Assembly (NCBI GenBank): GCA_028282845.1
Contig: JANQGY010000015.1
Location: 157,406 to 221,405, forward strand
Reading direction: 5' to 3'
DNA length: 64,000 nucleotides
DNA from: a bacterium
GTDB lineage: Bacteria; Fidelibacterota; Marinisomatia; Marinisomatales; JAHJCW01
Under the pieces are notes generated by a model, which worked only from the letters and a program-made list of their open reading frames with translations, was not told the DNA's origin and made no database searches. Within the stretch, counting starts at the first letter, position 1. Each line of letters starts with the position of its first letter. Positions 53,621 through 62,692 of this stretch are shown piece by piece. Made by a program: the position numbers and the translations under genes.

Positions 53621-54497
53621 CTTCACCTAATATTGATTTGACATAATCCTCAGCATTAAACGGAATTAGATCTTCCAACTTCTCACCAACACCAAGAAAT
53701 AAAACCGGTATTCCAAGCTCTTCATAAATAGGCAGAGCTATTCCCCCCCGGGCTGTTCCATCCATCTTAGTCAATATTATCCCGTCAACTTTGAACATTT
53801 TCGTGAACTCACGGGCTTGGATCAGTGAGTTTTGCCCGAGACCGGCATCAATTGTTAATATAGAAAAAAGATTAAATTGCGGGAAATGCCGGTTAACCAA
53901 ACGCACCATTTTCTCTAATTCCGCCATCAAATTCTTATAGGTATGTAATCTACCGGCAGTATCAACGATAATAATATCACTATTATTTTTTTGGGCAGAC
54001 TTAAGTCCGTCAAAAAGGACTGCACTTGGATCATTTGATTGTGCGTTACAAACTAATTTGATGCTCAATCTTTCCGACCATTTCTCTAATTGTGCCGCTG
54101 CCGCTGCCCGATAAGTATCAGCGCCAACCATAAATATTTTATGATCTTTATTCAAGTAATTGGCAAGTTTGGCAGTCGTAGTTGTTTTGCCGGTGCCGTT
54201 TACTCCGATCAATAATACAATTGATTTGGACTGAATAGCGGGCATATCATCTTGTGTGGGCAAATGTTCTAATAAAATATTTTTAACAATATTTTCGGGA
54301 TTGTCGGTGCGCGTTTTACTTAGCTTATCAATGATCATGTCTGTGGTAACAATTCCGACATCAGAACTAATCAAGCTTTCTTCCAAACTGAGCAACAGCG
54401 TTTCATCCAATTTCTTCCTTTTTAATCCTTTCAACGGTTCTTTCAAGGAGCTTCGAGTTTTATTCAAAGCGTTAAATAGTTTTGTCCTTATTTTCAT
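53613..54497 (-). CDS. ftsY: Signal recognition particle receptor FtsY
   Basis: About 294 residues from ATG 54497. A frame start at 54521 would overlap pgsA by 20 bases. NG domain only: helical N part, then GVNGTGKTTTTAKLANYL (Walker A), DTYRAAAAAQLEKWSERL, DTAGRLHTYKNLM and TKMDGTARGGIAL. The acidic A domain is missing, as in many bacteria. Overlaps rimO. Confidence 0.94.
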   Translation of the reverse strand: MKIRTKLFNALNKTRSSLKEPLKGLKRKKLDETLLLSLEESLISSDVGIVTTDMIIDKLSKTRTDNPENIVKNILLEHLPTQDDMPAIQSKSIVLLIGVNGTGKTTTTAKLANYLNKDHKIFMVGADTYRAAAAAQLEKWSERLSIKLVCNAQSNDPSAVLFDGLKSAQKNNSDIIIVDTAGRLHTYKNLMAELEKMVRLVNRHFPQFNLFSILTIDAGLGQNSLIQAREFTKMFKVDGIILTKMDGTARGGIALPIYEELGIPVLFLGVGEKLEDLIPFNAEDYVKSILGEDE

Positions 54498-54501
54498 TGG
54501 A

Positions 54502-55074
54502 TCAGAGCTTTTTAAATTCAACTAAATAACGTTTCATGTACATTATCCAACTCAACAAGAGCATTACAAAGGAAAGCCAGATAAATACATCATTGAGAAA
54601 CTCGAAAGAAGGAATAGGAAAAATGTGCAGTATAATTGTTATTGCAACAAGACCTGTAGCTATCTTGCCCGGAATATTGGCACCATTTATTCTGTGAGTA
54701 TGATTGATCAAGTATAACCCTATAAGAGTGATGGTAGCGTATCTTATTAAAAAGAATATAAAGAACCACATCGGGAATTTGCCCGATATTGCCAGATAAA
54801 AAGCAACTGACACGATAACAATCGCATCTGCGAGCGGATCAAGCCACATGCCAACGTGGGTAACTTCATGCGCCTTGCGTGCGATATATCCATCTAACAT
54901 ATCCGACAAAACGACAACAATTATTAGGGTAGCCAGAATTACAGTAGAATCAGGCACAAGCAAATAATAAATTATAGGAATAACTAAAATGGCTCTCAGC
55001 AAACTTATAAAGTTTGATAAAGTCAAAATCCGATCCGGATCGGTTATTTTTGATTTATTATTATTATTCATCAA
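54502..55074 (-). CDS. pgsA: CDP-diacylglycerol-glycerol-3-phosphate phosphatidyltransferase family
   Basis: 190 residues with four or five membrane helices. The CDP-alcohol phosphotransferase signature D-x2-D-G-x2-A-R-x8-G-x3-D-x3-D reads DMLDGYIARKAHEVTHVGMW then LDPLAD near 58-83. PgsA is the most likely member given size and context; another CDP-alcohol transferase is possible. Abuts the ABC gene upstream. Confidence 0.85.
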   Translation of the reverse strand: MMNNNNKSKITDPDRILTLSNFISLLRAILVIPIIYYLLVPDSTVILATLIIVVVLSDMLDGYIARKAHEVTHVGMWLDPLADAIVIVSVAFYLAISGKFPMWFFIFFLIRYATITLIGLYLINHTHRINGANIPGKIATGLVAITIILHIFPIPSFEFLNDVFIWLSFVMLLLSWIMYMKRYLVEFKKL

Positions 55075-56340
55075 TTATAAATTAATCATTGAGTCGCACA
55101 GGCTGTTTAAAAACAATTTGTCGTGTGAAATTAATATTAAATGTTTTTTTGCCAAATACCTAATAAAATAGGACCTGAAATTTATTCTTTGTTGCTGACC
55201 CATTCCAAATGTTGGTTCATCCAAGATCAATAAATCATATTTGCAATTTGCGAGAATGCAAACCAAGATGAAGCGCAGTGTTGTCCAGGATAGCTCCAAA
55301 CTGGACTTGTTACACACTTCATCCCAACTGATACCTTGTGATTTTAGGTCATTTTTTATAAAAGGTAGATCATTAATATTGAACTTTTCAGATGCAACGA
55401 GCTGCTCCACAAATTCCAAAATAGTCATAACACCCAATAATCTCTCGGGAAATTGATCCAAAAACCCAATTTCAAGATCAGTATTATCTAAGGCCAAATC
55501 AATTGAACCTGATTTTGGTTTTTCAATATTCAGCAGCAATGCTGCTAATGTGGTCTTACCTGAACCGTTCTCACCGGTTATTCCTAAACACCTAAATTTT
55601 TCAATATGTTTATTGAGTTTATTAAAGATCGGTTCATAAGAATTATAGAAAAAATCTAAATTTCTAATATTTAGATTAAATAAACCGGTTTTTATTTTAT
55701 TGGCCGGAAAATCAGATTGCGGTATAGATTCAATATCTGTAAATCCTTTTTCGGTAATTTCAAATCGGTCAGTGCTGTACTGTAAATCTTTATTATCTGA
55801 TGTGAACCACATTATTACTGTTTCATCATATTTAGCGAATGAAGATATTACTTGGCTTTTCATTCTATCGCTCAGGAACGATAAAGCGTCGTCAATAAGG
55901 ATCACTTTAGGTCTAAGTGATAAAGCGGTACATATATTCAATAATTCTTTTTCGCCGCCACTTAAAGTAACCGGATGGCGATCCAAATCAATATCAAAAA
56001 ATAAACTATCAATAATATTGTGTAATTCCTTTTGGATATATTTTGAATCATTATAGTTGCATTCAAAATTGAACGCCAATTCATTTTTGATGGAATTGCT
56101 TACTATTTGTAAATCAGGATTTTGCAAAACGATTTGCACATCACCATTATTTTTATCAACATGTATGGCGTAATAATCGGAATCGAAAATGTTATTATTG
56201 GCTATACATTTTATCAACTCTGATTTGCCTACGCCGCTTTCACCATATATTATATTTAAACCGGTTGAGAAGTGAATCAATTGTTCAGCAGCTTTGGTTT
56301 TGTTAATATATTTTAAGACAAAAGAGTTATTATCAATCAC
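55075..56340 (-). CDS. Fused double ABC ATPase, asymmetric sites
   Basis: 421 residues with two ABC domains and no membrane part. Domain 1: Walker A GESGVGKS (33-40), signature LSGGE (126-130), Walker B VILIDD (146-151) with Asp in place of the catalytic Glu. Domain 2: Walker A GENGSGKT (256-263), signature position LSWTT (350-354) degenerate, Walker B LLILDEP (370-376) intact. This resembles fused EcfA-type energising subunits. No ECF T or S component is in the window. It overlaps waaA by 8 bp. Confidence 0.8.
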   Translation of the reverse strand: MIDNNSFVLKYINKTKAAEQLIHFSTGLNIIYGESGVGKSELIKCIANNNIFDSDYYAIHVDKNNGDVQIVLQNPDLQIVSNSIKNELAFNFECNYNDSKYIQKELHNIIDSLFFDIDLDRHPVTLSGGEKELLNICTALSLRPKVILIDDALSFLSDRMKSQVISSFAKYDETVIMWFTSDNKDLQYSTDRFEITEKGFTDIESIPQSDFPANKIKTGLFNLNIRNLDFFYNSYEPIFNKLNKHIEKFRCLGITGENGSGKTTLAALLLNIEKPKSGSIDLALDNTDLEIGFLDQFPERLLGVMTILEFVEQLVASEKFNINDLPFIKNDLKSQGISWDEVCNKSSLELSWTTLRFILVCILANCKYDLLILDEPTFGMGQQQRINFRSYFIRYLAKKHLILISHDKLFLNSLCDSMINL

Positions 56341-57616
56341 GGATTATACTCCGTACAACCCGCGTTGCTGAACCAACATTATCATGGATAACTTGCGTTG
56401 CTGCTAAACTTGCTTCCAAAAAACGATTTTTATCGTTCAGCAGAATTTTCATAATATCATAAAACTCGGTGCCATTTTTTATAGAGAAACCGCCGCCTTG
56501 TTTAAGCAATTCCATCGCTTCATGCGACTTATTATATTTGGGTCCGAATATAACAGGCAATCGAGCTATTGCCGGTTCCATAATATTGTGAATACCGCTT
56601 GAGAAGCCACCACCGATATAAGCAATTTGGCCCTGCCAGTAAAATCTTGACAACACCCCGACAACCCCCAATATCACAACTCGATTGTTTTGAATCTTTC
56701 TTTTCTTTTTAGAAGAAATTATTGACGGATCGTATCCGTTAGTTTTAAATAACTCTATTGAAGATTGAATATATTTTTCAGAAGGTTCATGGGGCACCCA
56801 CAATACCGATAATTCCTGATCTTCTTCCATCAATTTTAGCAATGGATTAATAATATTTTTCTCGTCATCCGGCCATACACTACCAATTATCAGCCTTTTA
56901 TCGCGCATCATAACACTGATAGTTTGATTCTTGGTAAACTTATCAGCCTTGGCTTTTACCTGATCATAACGCGGATTTCCAAGAACACGAATGATTGGTA
57001 CATCACTGGGCCTAAGAATCCGTTTTAATTGTGTTTTATCAACGTCGGCAATTGTATAGATGGTAGCAAAAGATTTATATACGGTTCTATAAAAATTCTT
57101 TATGATCGGTATCACCTTCGATGTTGCACTATCAAATCGCACCGCAAATACCGAAACATGAATGTTTCTATGTTCTGCTAACCAGATCAAGTTAGGCCAA
57201 ATATCATAAGATGCAAATATGATCTTTCTCGGCCTAACCACTTTCATCGCGCGGCGCAGCGACCAAATAAAATCAAACGGGATATATATTTTACAATCAA
57301 TGTTATCATCCAGTACATTATTGTATCCTGATGGAGAAAAGAAACTTGCAATTACATAACAATCATTATCTACTTCTTTTAGACCTTTCAGCACCGGTTT
57401 TACCTGTTCAAATTCACCGTGCGATGCCGAGTGGAACCAATAAATTGGACGCTTTTTGTCCCAGTTCTTAACCGTATCTTTAAGTATTGAGATTGAATGA
57501 AAGCGTCCGATCAAGCCTTGCCGTAATTTTAAATTAAAGGCCGAACCAATTAATGCAACTACAAATATAAATGGATATATAAGAATATTATAAAGTAATA
57601 CCCAAAATAACTTCAA
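56333..57616 (-). CDS. waaA: 3-deoxy-D-manno-octulosonic acid transferase
   Basis: 427 residues with an N-terminal membrane anchor (LLYNILIYPFIFVVALIGSAF) and GT30 features: YWFHSASHGEFEQVKPVLKGL near 59-79, with the conserved catalytic glutamate in GEF, and NIMEPAIARLPVIFGPKYNKSHEA near the C-terminus. It attaches Kdo to lipid A on the cytoplasmic face. It overlaps the GT9 gene by 4 bp. Confidence 0.93.
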   Translation of the reverse strand: MKLFWVLLYNILIYPFIFVVALIGSAFNLKLRQGLIGRFHSISILKDTVKNWDKKRPIYWFHSASHGEFEQVKPVLKGLKEVDNDCYVIASFFSPSGYNNVLDDNIDCKIYIPFDFIWSLRRAMKVVRPRKIIFASYDIWPNLIWLAEHRNIHVSVFAVRFDSATSKVIPIIKNFYRTVYKSFATIYTIADVDKTQLKRILRPSDVPIIRVLGNPRYDQVKAKADKFTKNQTISVMMRDKRLIIGSVWPDDEKNIINPLLKLMEEDQELSVLWVPHEPSEKYIQSSIELFKTNGYDPSIISSKKKRKIQNNRVVILGVVGVLSRFYWQGQIAYIGGGFSSGIHNIMEPAIARLPVIFGPKYNKSHEAMELLKQGGGFSIKNGTEFYDIMKILLNDKNRFLEASLAATQVIHDNVGSATRVVRSIIRD

Positions 57617-58653
57617 TTTAACAAACTCCTCATTTGCTGCAGCACGATTTCCAGAGTAATTGTGGTCAGGCAGTATTGCTGATCACGGTAGCATTTGCGC
57701 TTTCCATTCTGCGAACAGGGACGGCACCATACTTCATCATTTTGAATAAGCACTGAGGAATCACGATTTATTCCGGCTCCGGTTTCACGTGAGGTTGGTC
57801 CAAGTATTAAGACCACGTCTTTGCCCAACGCTTCTGCAGCATGTATAAATCCGGTGTCAGACCCGATGCAAAATTTTGCATTTGCTATAATTGCCATTGA
57901 CTCTCTTAAATTTGTTTCACCCTGCAAATTTAAGTAAGATTTATCATAGCTTGCTAAATCCGAACAAATTTTATCATTCCTGCCGCCTAAAATGACAAAA
58001 TCAATATCTTCTATTTCTTTAATTTTGAGAATAAGATCATGATAATTTTGTGTTGACCAGGTTTTTTGATGCCAAGCAGCACCCGGAATTAATGCTATAT
58101 ATTCACTATTGATCCCCTTAATCTTCAATAACTCATCGGCATTAAACCGTTCTTGATCGGATACAAATAATTCCGGCGACGGAAAATCTGAATCAGATAG
58201 CAAGCTTGCAATAGGTTTGTGCAAAAGCTGTAATTGACTGAAATCCGCCGAAAATAAATTTTTTCTGAATCTAAACAATAAAAACCGCTGCCAGCGCGGT
58301 TTTTGTAATGATCTAAAAACTTTATTTCTGATCATCATTTTAATGATGTTTGACCGCAATGAATTATGGAAATCAATTATCAGATCATAGTTGGAATTAT
58401 TGATCCATTTCCCGGTTTTGATCAACTTGCCAAAACCGGCTGATCTTTCAAAAGAAATGATATTATCAATATATTTTAGACCTTCGAGCAGCGGTACAAA
58501 ATCGGAACGTGTTATTATATCTATCTTGGCATTTGGGAAAATATTTTTTAACGTTTTAATTGGAGAAGTGGTCAATACTATATCCCCAATAGAACTGAAT
58601 TTGATGGCTAAAATACGGTTTGGAGCAGCAACCTTATTTTTTCCGACTGCCAT
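57613..58653 (-). CDS. Glycosyltransferase family 9 (heptosyltransferase-like)
   Basis: 346 residues. NRILAIKFSSIGDIVLTTSPIKTL near 12-35 is the GT9 N-terminal signature, and PGAAWHQKTWS, FCIGSDTGFIHAAEALG and LGPTSRETG form the ADP-heptose binding half. It likely extends the LPS inner core after WaaA, which overlaps it. The exact position of the sugar is unknown. Confidence 0.88.
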   Translation of the reverse strand: MAVGKNKVAAPNRILAIKFSSIGDIVLTTSPIKTLKNIFPNAKIDIITRSDFVPLLEGLKYIDNIISFERSAGFGKLIKTGKWINNSNYDLIIDFHNSLRSNIIKMMIRNKVFRSLQKPRWQRFLLFRFRKNLFSADFSQLQLLHKPIASLLSDSDFPSPELFVSDQERFNADELLKIKGINSEYIALIPGAAWHQKTWSTQNYHDLILKIKEIEDIDFVILGGRNDKICSDLASYDKSYLNLQGETNLRESMAIIANAKFCIGSDTGFIHAAEALGKDVVLILGPTSRETGAGINRDSSVLIQNDEVWCRPCSQNGKRKCYRDQQYCLTTITLEIVLQQMRSLLN

Positions 58654-59617
58654 TATAATTTACCAAATCAATGAGTTTTTGCTTATAAACCGAATCAGGA
58701 TAGTTTTTTACATCAGCTAAAGCATTATTAGAATATTCATCAATTTTTGAAATTGCGTAGTCAAATCCGCCGGTACTTTCTATAATTTGCTTCAATTCGG
58801 AAATATCAACTTTACTTTTTTTAATTTTGCGGATTAACCGTCCAATTTTTTGTTGCGTCTTGCTATCAGAATTATTCAGACTATATACGATCGGCAGGGT
58901 TATCATATTGCTAATAACATCACTTGCCACATCTTTGCCAATCTCAATTTCATTTCCCAGAAGATCAAAAAGATCGTCCTTTATTTGAAAGGCAATTCCC
59001 AAATTTATTCCAAAGGATTTCAGGATTTCCCGGTCTTCTGTTTTATCGGAAACCGATATAGCTCCGAGTTCGCAAGCAGTGCCGATCAGGGATGCGGTCT
59101 TTTTTTCAATCATTTTGAAATAAACTGCTTCCGACATTTTCTTCTTGATTGATTTTTCGATTTGTAACAATTCTCCCGAACTCAGATTTTCAGCAGTTTC
59201 ACCGATGGAGTCCAATACTCTAAAATCCTTGGTTTTCACCATGTAAATCAAGGATTTACTCAGTACGTAATCCCCCATCAATAATGAAATTTTATTTTTC
59301 CATACCCTGTTTAATGAAGGCCAACCACGGCGATATTCGGCGTCATCTACAATATCATCATGGATCAGCGTAGCAATGTGTAATAATTCCATGACCGCCG
59401 CAGAGCGATAGGTATTCTCGTTGGGTGTGCCGCACAGATGCGCTGATAAGATTGTCAAAATCGGTCTGAAGCGTTTGCCGCGTCTTTGGATAATATATTT
59501 ACTTACGGTATTGATCAGCTTTACATCGGATTTTAACGCCGATTCAAACTCGGATTGATACTTTTGCAGATCATCCTTAATCGGCTCGGTGATATTCCTC
59601 AAAATTGATTGCGACAT
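58634..59617 (-). CDS. ispB: All-trans polyprenyl diphosphate synthase
   Basis: 327 residues. First Asp-rich motif in IHDDIVDDAEYRRG near 86-99 and second in KDDLFDLLGN near 216-225. The residues before the first motif (MELLHIATLIHDD) are small or medium, fitting a long-chain (C40-C50) product for quinones. Overlaps the GT9 gene by 20 bp. Confidence 0.88.
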   Translation of the reverse strand: MSQSILRNITEPIKDDLQKYQSEFESALKSDVKLINTVSKYIIQRRGKRFRPILTILSAHLCGTPNENTYRSAAVMELLHIATLIHDDIVDDAEYRRGWPSLNRVWKNKISLLMGDYVLSKSLIYMVKTKDFRVLDSIGETAENLSSGELLQIEKSIKKKMSEAVYFKMIEKKTASLIGTACELGAISVSDKTEDREILKSFGINLGIAFQIKDDLFDLLGNEIEIGKDVASDVISNMITLPIVYSLNNSDSKTQQKIGRLIRKIKKSKVDISELKQIIESTGGFDYAISKIDEYSNNALADVKNYPDSVYKQKLIDLVNYNGSRKK

Positions 59618-60363
59618 TAGTTCTCTTTACTTTCTTTACGTTTCTTGGCACGAACAACTACAACCGAAACAAATATACTTATCTCATACAATACTATTAA
59701 TGGAAATGTCATTATTAACATGCTGACCGGATCAGGTGGAGTAATAAATGCTGAGAGTACCATGATAGCTACAATTGAGTGCCGGCGATATTTCCGTAAG
59801 AATCTTGGTGTTAAAATTCCGACGGCTGAAAGGATAAATGAAACTATCGGCATCTCAAATATTATTCCCGCTCCCATCATCAGCCAAGTTATAAAACTAA
59901 AATAATAATTAATTGATATATTGTTTTCCACATCTCCGTAGCCCATTGAGGTGAAAAAATTGAGTGAGAATGGAATTATAACAAAATAGGCAAACAGGAT
60001 ACCGCATAAAAATGATAAGTAGGTAAATATGATAATTGGAAGTATAAATTTGATCTCGGAATTATACAACCCGGGAGCAACAAATTTCCATAATTGATAA
60101 GTGATGACCGGTAATCCCAAAATTATGCCACCAACAAAAGACAGTCCCCATTTCACCATGAACATTCCCTGCACCTTCAGTACTTGCAGATTGAACTGAT
60201 CGCTTATCTTATCGGTAGGGGCAATCAGGATTTCCATGATCCTATCTATAAATATAAATGAGATGATTGCACCAACTACTACCGCCGCTAAGGATTTCAA
60301 GATACGCCACCTGAATTCTTCCAAGTGGTCCAAAAAACCCATTTCTAAGCTGCCATTACTCAT
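59617..60363 (-). CDS. tatC: Sec-independent protein translocase TatC
   Basis: 248 residues with six membrane helices. N-terminal FLDHLEEFRWRIL near 10-22 contains the conserved Glu that recognises the twin-arginine motif, and the periplasmic loop has LKVQGMFMVKWGLSFVGG. It lies between meaB and ispB with 1- to 4-bp overlaps. The protein at 10803-12344 is a predicted client. Confidence 0.95.
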   Translation of the reverse strand: MSNGSLEMGFLDHLEEFRWRILKSLAAVVVGAIISFIFIDRIMEILIAPTDKISDQFNLQVLKVQGMFMVKWGLSFVGGIILGLPVITYQLWKFVAPGLYNSEIKFILPIIIFTYLSFLCGILFAYFVIIPFSLNFFTSMGYGDVENNISINYYFSFITWLMMGAGIIFEMPIVSFILSAVGILTPRFLRKYRRHSIVAIMVLSAFITPPDPVSMLIMTFPLIVLYEISIFVSVVVVRAKKRKESKEN

Positions 60364-61301
60364 ACTTTTGTGCTTCTCATAATATCTTCGGCAATTTCAT
60401 AAGCGGAAGATTTGATGGATTCCAAATCCCTCGTTCGTTGTTCTAACTCTTTCAAGCGCTTTGAGGTCCAAAATTCATTAAGCAGATTATTTTGCACCAA
60501 GTCAAACACCCGATCGCGGTGTCTATCTAATTGCTTTTGCGATATTATACCGGCTTGCTCCATTTTGTTCAAATGCGTGAATATTTTGGTATATAGCGCA
60601 CTGACACCGTCGTCTTTACTGGCGATCGTATTTAATACCGGCGGTTCTAATTTTTCGGATGGTTGGTCATTGTGCAAAATTGATTTAAGTGTACTCGCCA
60701 AGCGATTTGCGCCGGAGCGGTCCGATTTATTTATTACAAAAAAGTCTGCTATTTCAATTAAACCGGCTTTCATTAATTGAACTTCATCACCGGATTCGGG
60801 AACCAACACAACGATTGCAATATCCACCGCCTTGATAACATCATATTCCCCCTGCCCCACGCCGACCGTTTCAAAGATAACAATATCTTTGCCGCTTGCT
60901 GCCAAGACATCGCCAACTTCTTGCGCACGTTTTGCCAAGCCGCCTAAATCACCGCGCGACCCCATGCTCCGGATATAAACAGCATCATTCCACGAGAATT
61001 TGTTCATCCTTACGCGATCGCCGAGTAAGGCGCCACCGGTAAAAGGACTTGTCGGGTCTATGGCGATCACACCTATGGATTTTTTATCATCAAGAGCAGT
61101 CTGAATAAGATGGTCAATTAATGTGCTTTTACCTGCGCCCGGCGGACCGGTAATTCCAATTCTCACGGAATCCTGAGTATGCGGATGTAGCGCAGTATAA
61201 AAAGCACTATCGTTGATTTTATTATCAATTATTTTGGTGATTATTCTGGATAGGATCCGGTGATCGTTTCCGCGAATATTGTTAATGATGTTTTGATCCA
61301 T
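60360..61301 (-). CDS. meaB: Methylmalonyl-CoA mutase-associated GTPase MeaB
   Basis: 313 residues of the MeaB/ArgK G3E family: Walker A GITGPPGAGKSTLIDHL near 49-65, AIDPTSPFTGGALLGDRVRM near 84-103, and NKSDRSGAN as the guanine motif near 201-209. It protects and reloads the B12-dependent methylmalonyl-CoA mutase. The mutase genes are not in this window. First gene of a long overlapping operon that runs to rimO. Confidence 0.93.
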   Translation of the reverse strand: MDQNIINNIRGNDHRILSRIITKIIDNKINDSAFYTALHPHTQDSVRIGITGPPGAGKSTLIDHLIQTALDDKKSIGVIAIDPTSPFTGGALLGDRVRMNKFSWNDAVYIRSMGSRGDLGGLAKRAQEVGDVLAASGKDIVIFETVGVGQGEYDVIKAVDIAIVVLVPESGDEVQLMKAGLIEIADFFVINKSDRSGANRLASTLKSILHNDQPSEKLEPPVLNTIASKDDGVSALYTKIFTHLNKMEQAGIISQKQLDRHRDRVFDLVQNNLLNEFWTSKRLKELEQRTRDLESIKSSAYEIAEDIMRSTKV

Positions 61302-61439
61302 TCACTATATAAATGTACTACAATTAGATATACCGAAATTAGTCTGCAAAGATACGGAGTTTCGCAAGTCAATTCAAATTGGAAGAAATATAAAATATTG
61401 TTGTAAGTTTAACCATAGTTTGATATTGGAAATTATATT

Positions 61440-62123
61440 GTGCATCAATTAACCAAATATGTTCTTGATGAGCTTAATAAAAATGGTGATGTTACTAAGG
61501 CACCGCAAATGCAAGCCTACATGAAAACCAGTCAACCTTTTTACGGCGTCCAATCAAAGTTAAGGAAACAGATATTTCGAGATGCAATAAAAAAATGCCC
61601 GATCACAACCCGAGATAAATGGGAAAAAGCCATACTTGAATTGTGGAATGGCACGCATCGGGAAGCGATGTACCAAGCTTTGGAAGTAGCTAAGCGCTAT
61701 AAAAAATATCACAATGAGGATGCTTGGCAATTATATGAGAAAATGTTGCGCACTGCTACAAACTGGGACACAGTTGATTGGCTATCTTCAAATTTGATCG
61801 GTGTCTTGGTTGATAAATACCGGCATTTTGAGACTAATATTTGGGAATGGACGGATGATAAGAATTTTTGGGTAAGGCGCGCTGCTATACTCGTTCACTT
61901 AAAACACAAAGAAAAAACCAATACTAAATTGCTATCGCAAACAATTTTAAAACTTGCCCATGAAAAAGAATTCTTTATTCGCAAAGCAATTGGTTGGGTA
62001 TTACGGCAATATAGTTATACTGATGCCGATTGGGTAAAACAATTCATCGCTGACTATGACGATAAGTTGTCAGGCTTGAGCAAGCGGGAAGGATTAAAAG
62101 CTATCAATAGAAAAAATATTTAA
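61440..62123 (+). CDS. AlkD-like DNA alkylation repair protein
   Basis: 227 residues from a GTG start. HEAT-like helical pairs throughout, with YMKTSQPFYGVQSKLRKQIF near 21-40, TNWDTVDWLSSNLIG near 103-117 holding the catalytic Asp and Trp, and FWVRRAAILVHLKHK plus FFIRKAIGWVLRQYS. AlkD removes N3- and N7-alkylated bases without base flipping. Divergent from meaB, 138 bp apart. Confidence 0.9.
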   Translation: MHQLTKYVLDELNKNGDVTKAPQMQAYMKTSQPFYGVQSKLRKQIFRDAIKKCPITTRDKWEKAILELWNGTHREAMYQALEVAKRYKKYHNEDAWQLYEKMLRTATNWDTVDWLSSNLIGVLVDKYRHFETNIWEWTDDKNFWVRRAAILVHLKHKEKTNTKLLSQTILKLAHEKEFFIRKAIGWVLRQYSYTDADWVKQFIADYDDKLSGLSKREGLKAINRKNI

Positions 62124-62160
62124 ATTCATATTGCAATTTATTATATAGGATTACCTAATT

Positions 62161-62574
62161 ATGACAAAAATAAATATTTTGGTATTATTGATGATTTCAA
62201 TATTTATCAGTTGTGATTGCAGTAGCAATTCAGATTGTGTCGATGTGGCATGTACGGAAGAATTTGTTATGATTACTGTCAATATTGTTGATAATGATCA
62301 AAATTCGATCATCTTGGATTATTATATGGTAAAAGATGTTGATAACAATATCGATTTAACAAACGAACTAAAGGATTATTATCAATCGTATTTAGATGAA
62401 GGTATTTATCCTATTTTCGATGATGATTTCCAACAAGACTATCAAAATCAGGAAATTGAACTTCAATTCATAGGATATATTGACAGTCAAGAAGTAATAA
62501 ATGAATTCTATTTAGTTGGTGCAGACTGCTGCCACGTTTACCCGATTAGTGGTAATTATGATATTGCTATATAG
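62161..62574 (+). CDS. Hypothetical lipoprotein
   Basis: 137 residues with a lipoprotein leader (LLMISIFISCDC, lipobox cysteine near 18). The mature part has paired cysteines (CVDVACTEEF; DCCHVYP) and a beta-rich, acidic body (EIELQFIGYIDSQEVINEFYLVG). The C-terminal CCHVYPISG is reminiscent of calcium- or metal-linked small lipoproteins, but no family is recognised. 37 bp after the AlkD gene. Confidence 0.7.
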   Translation: MTKINILVLLMISIFISCDCSSNSDCVDVACTEEFVMITVNIVDNDQNSIILDYYMVKDVDNNIDLTNELKDYYQSYLDEGIYPIFDDDFQQDYQNQEIELQFIGYIDSQEVINEFYLVGADCCHVYPISGNYDIAI

Positions 62575-62692
62575 TAATTTTAAAAATAATTTATATATTC
62601 ATTTTCGTTTTTCTAGGATATAAAATCAATAATAAAGAGTTTAGGGAGATTAAAATTCATTCTGATTGATTATATTTGAATTTAAATATTAA

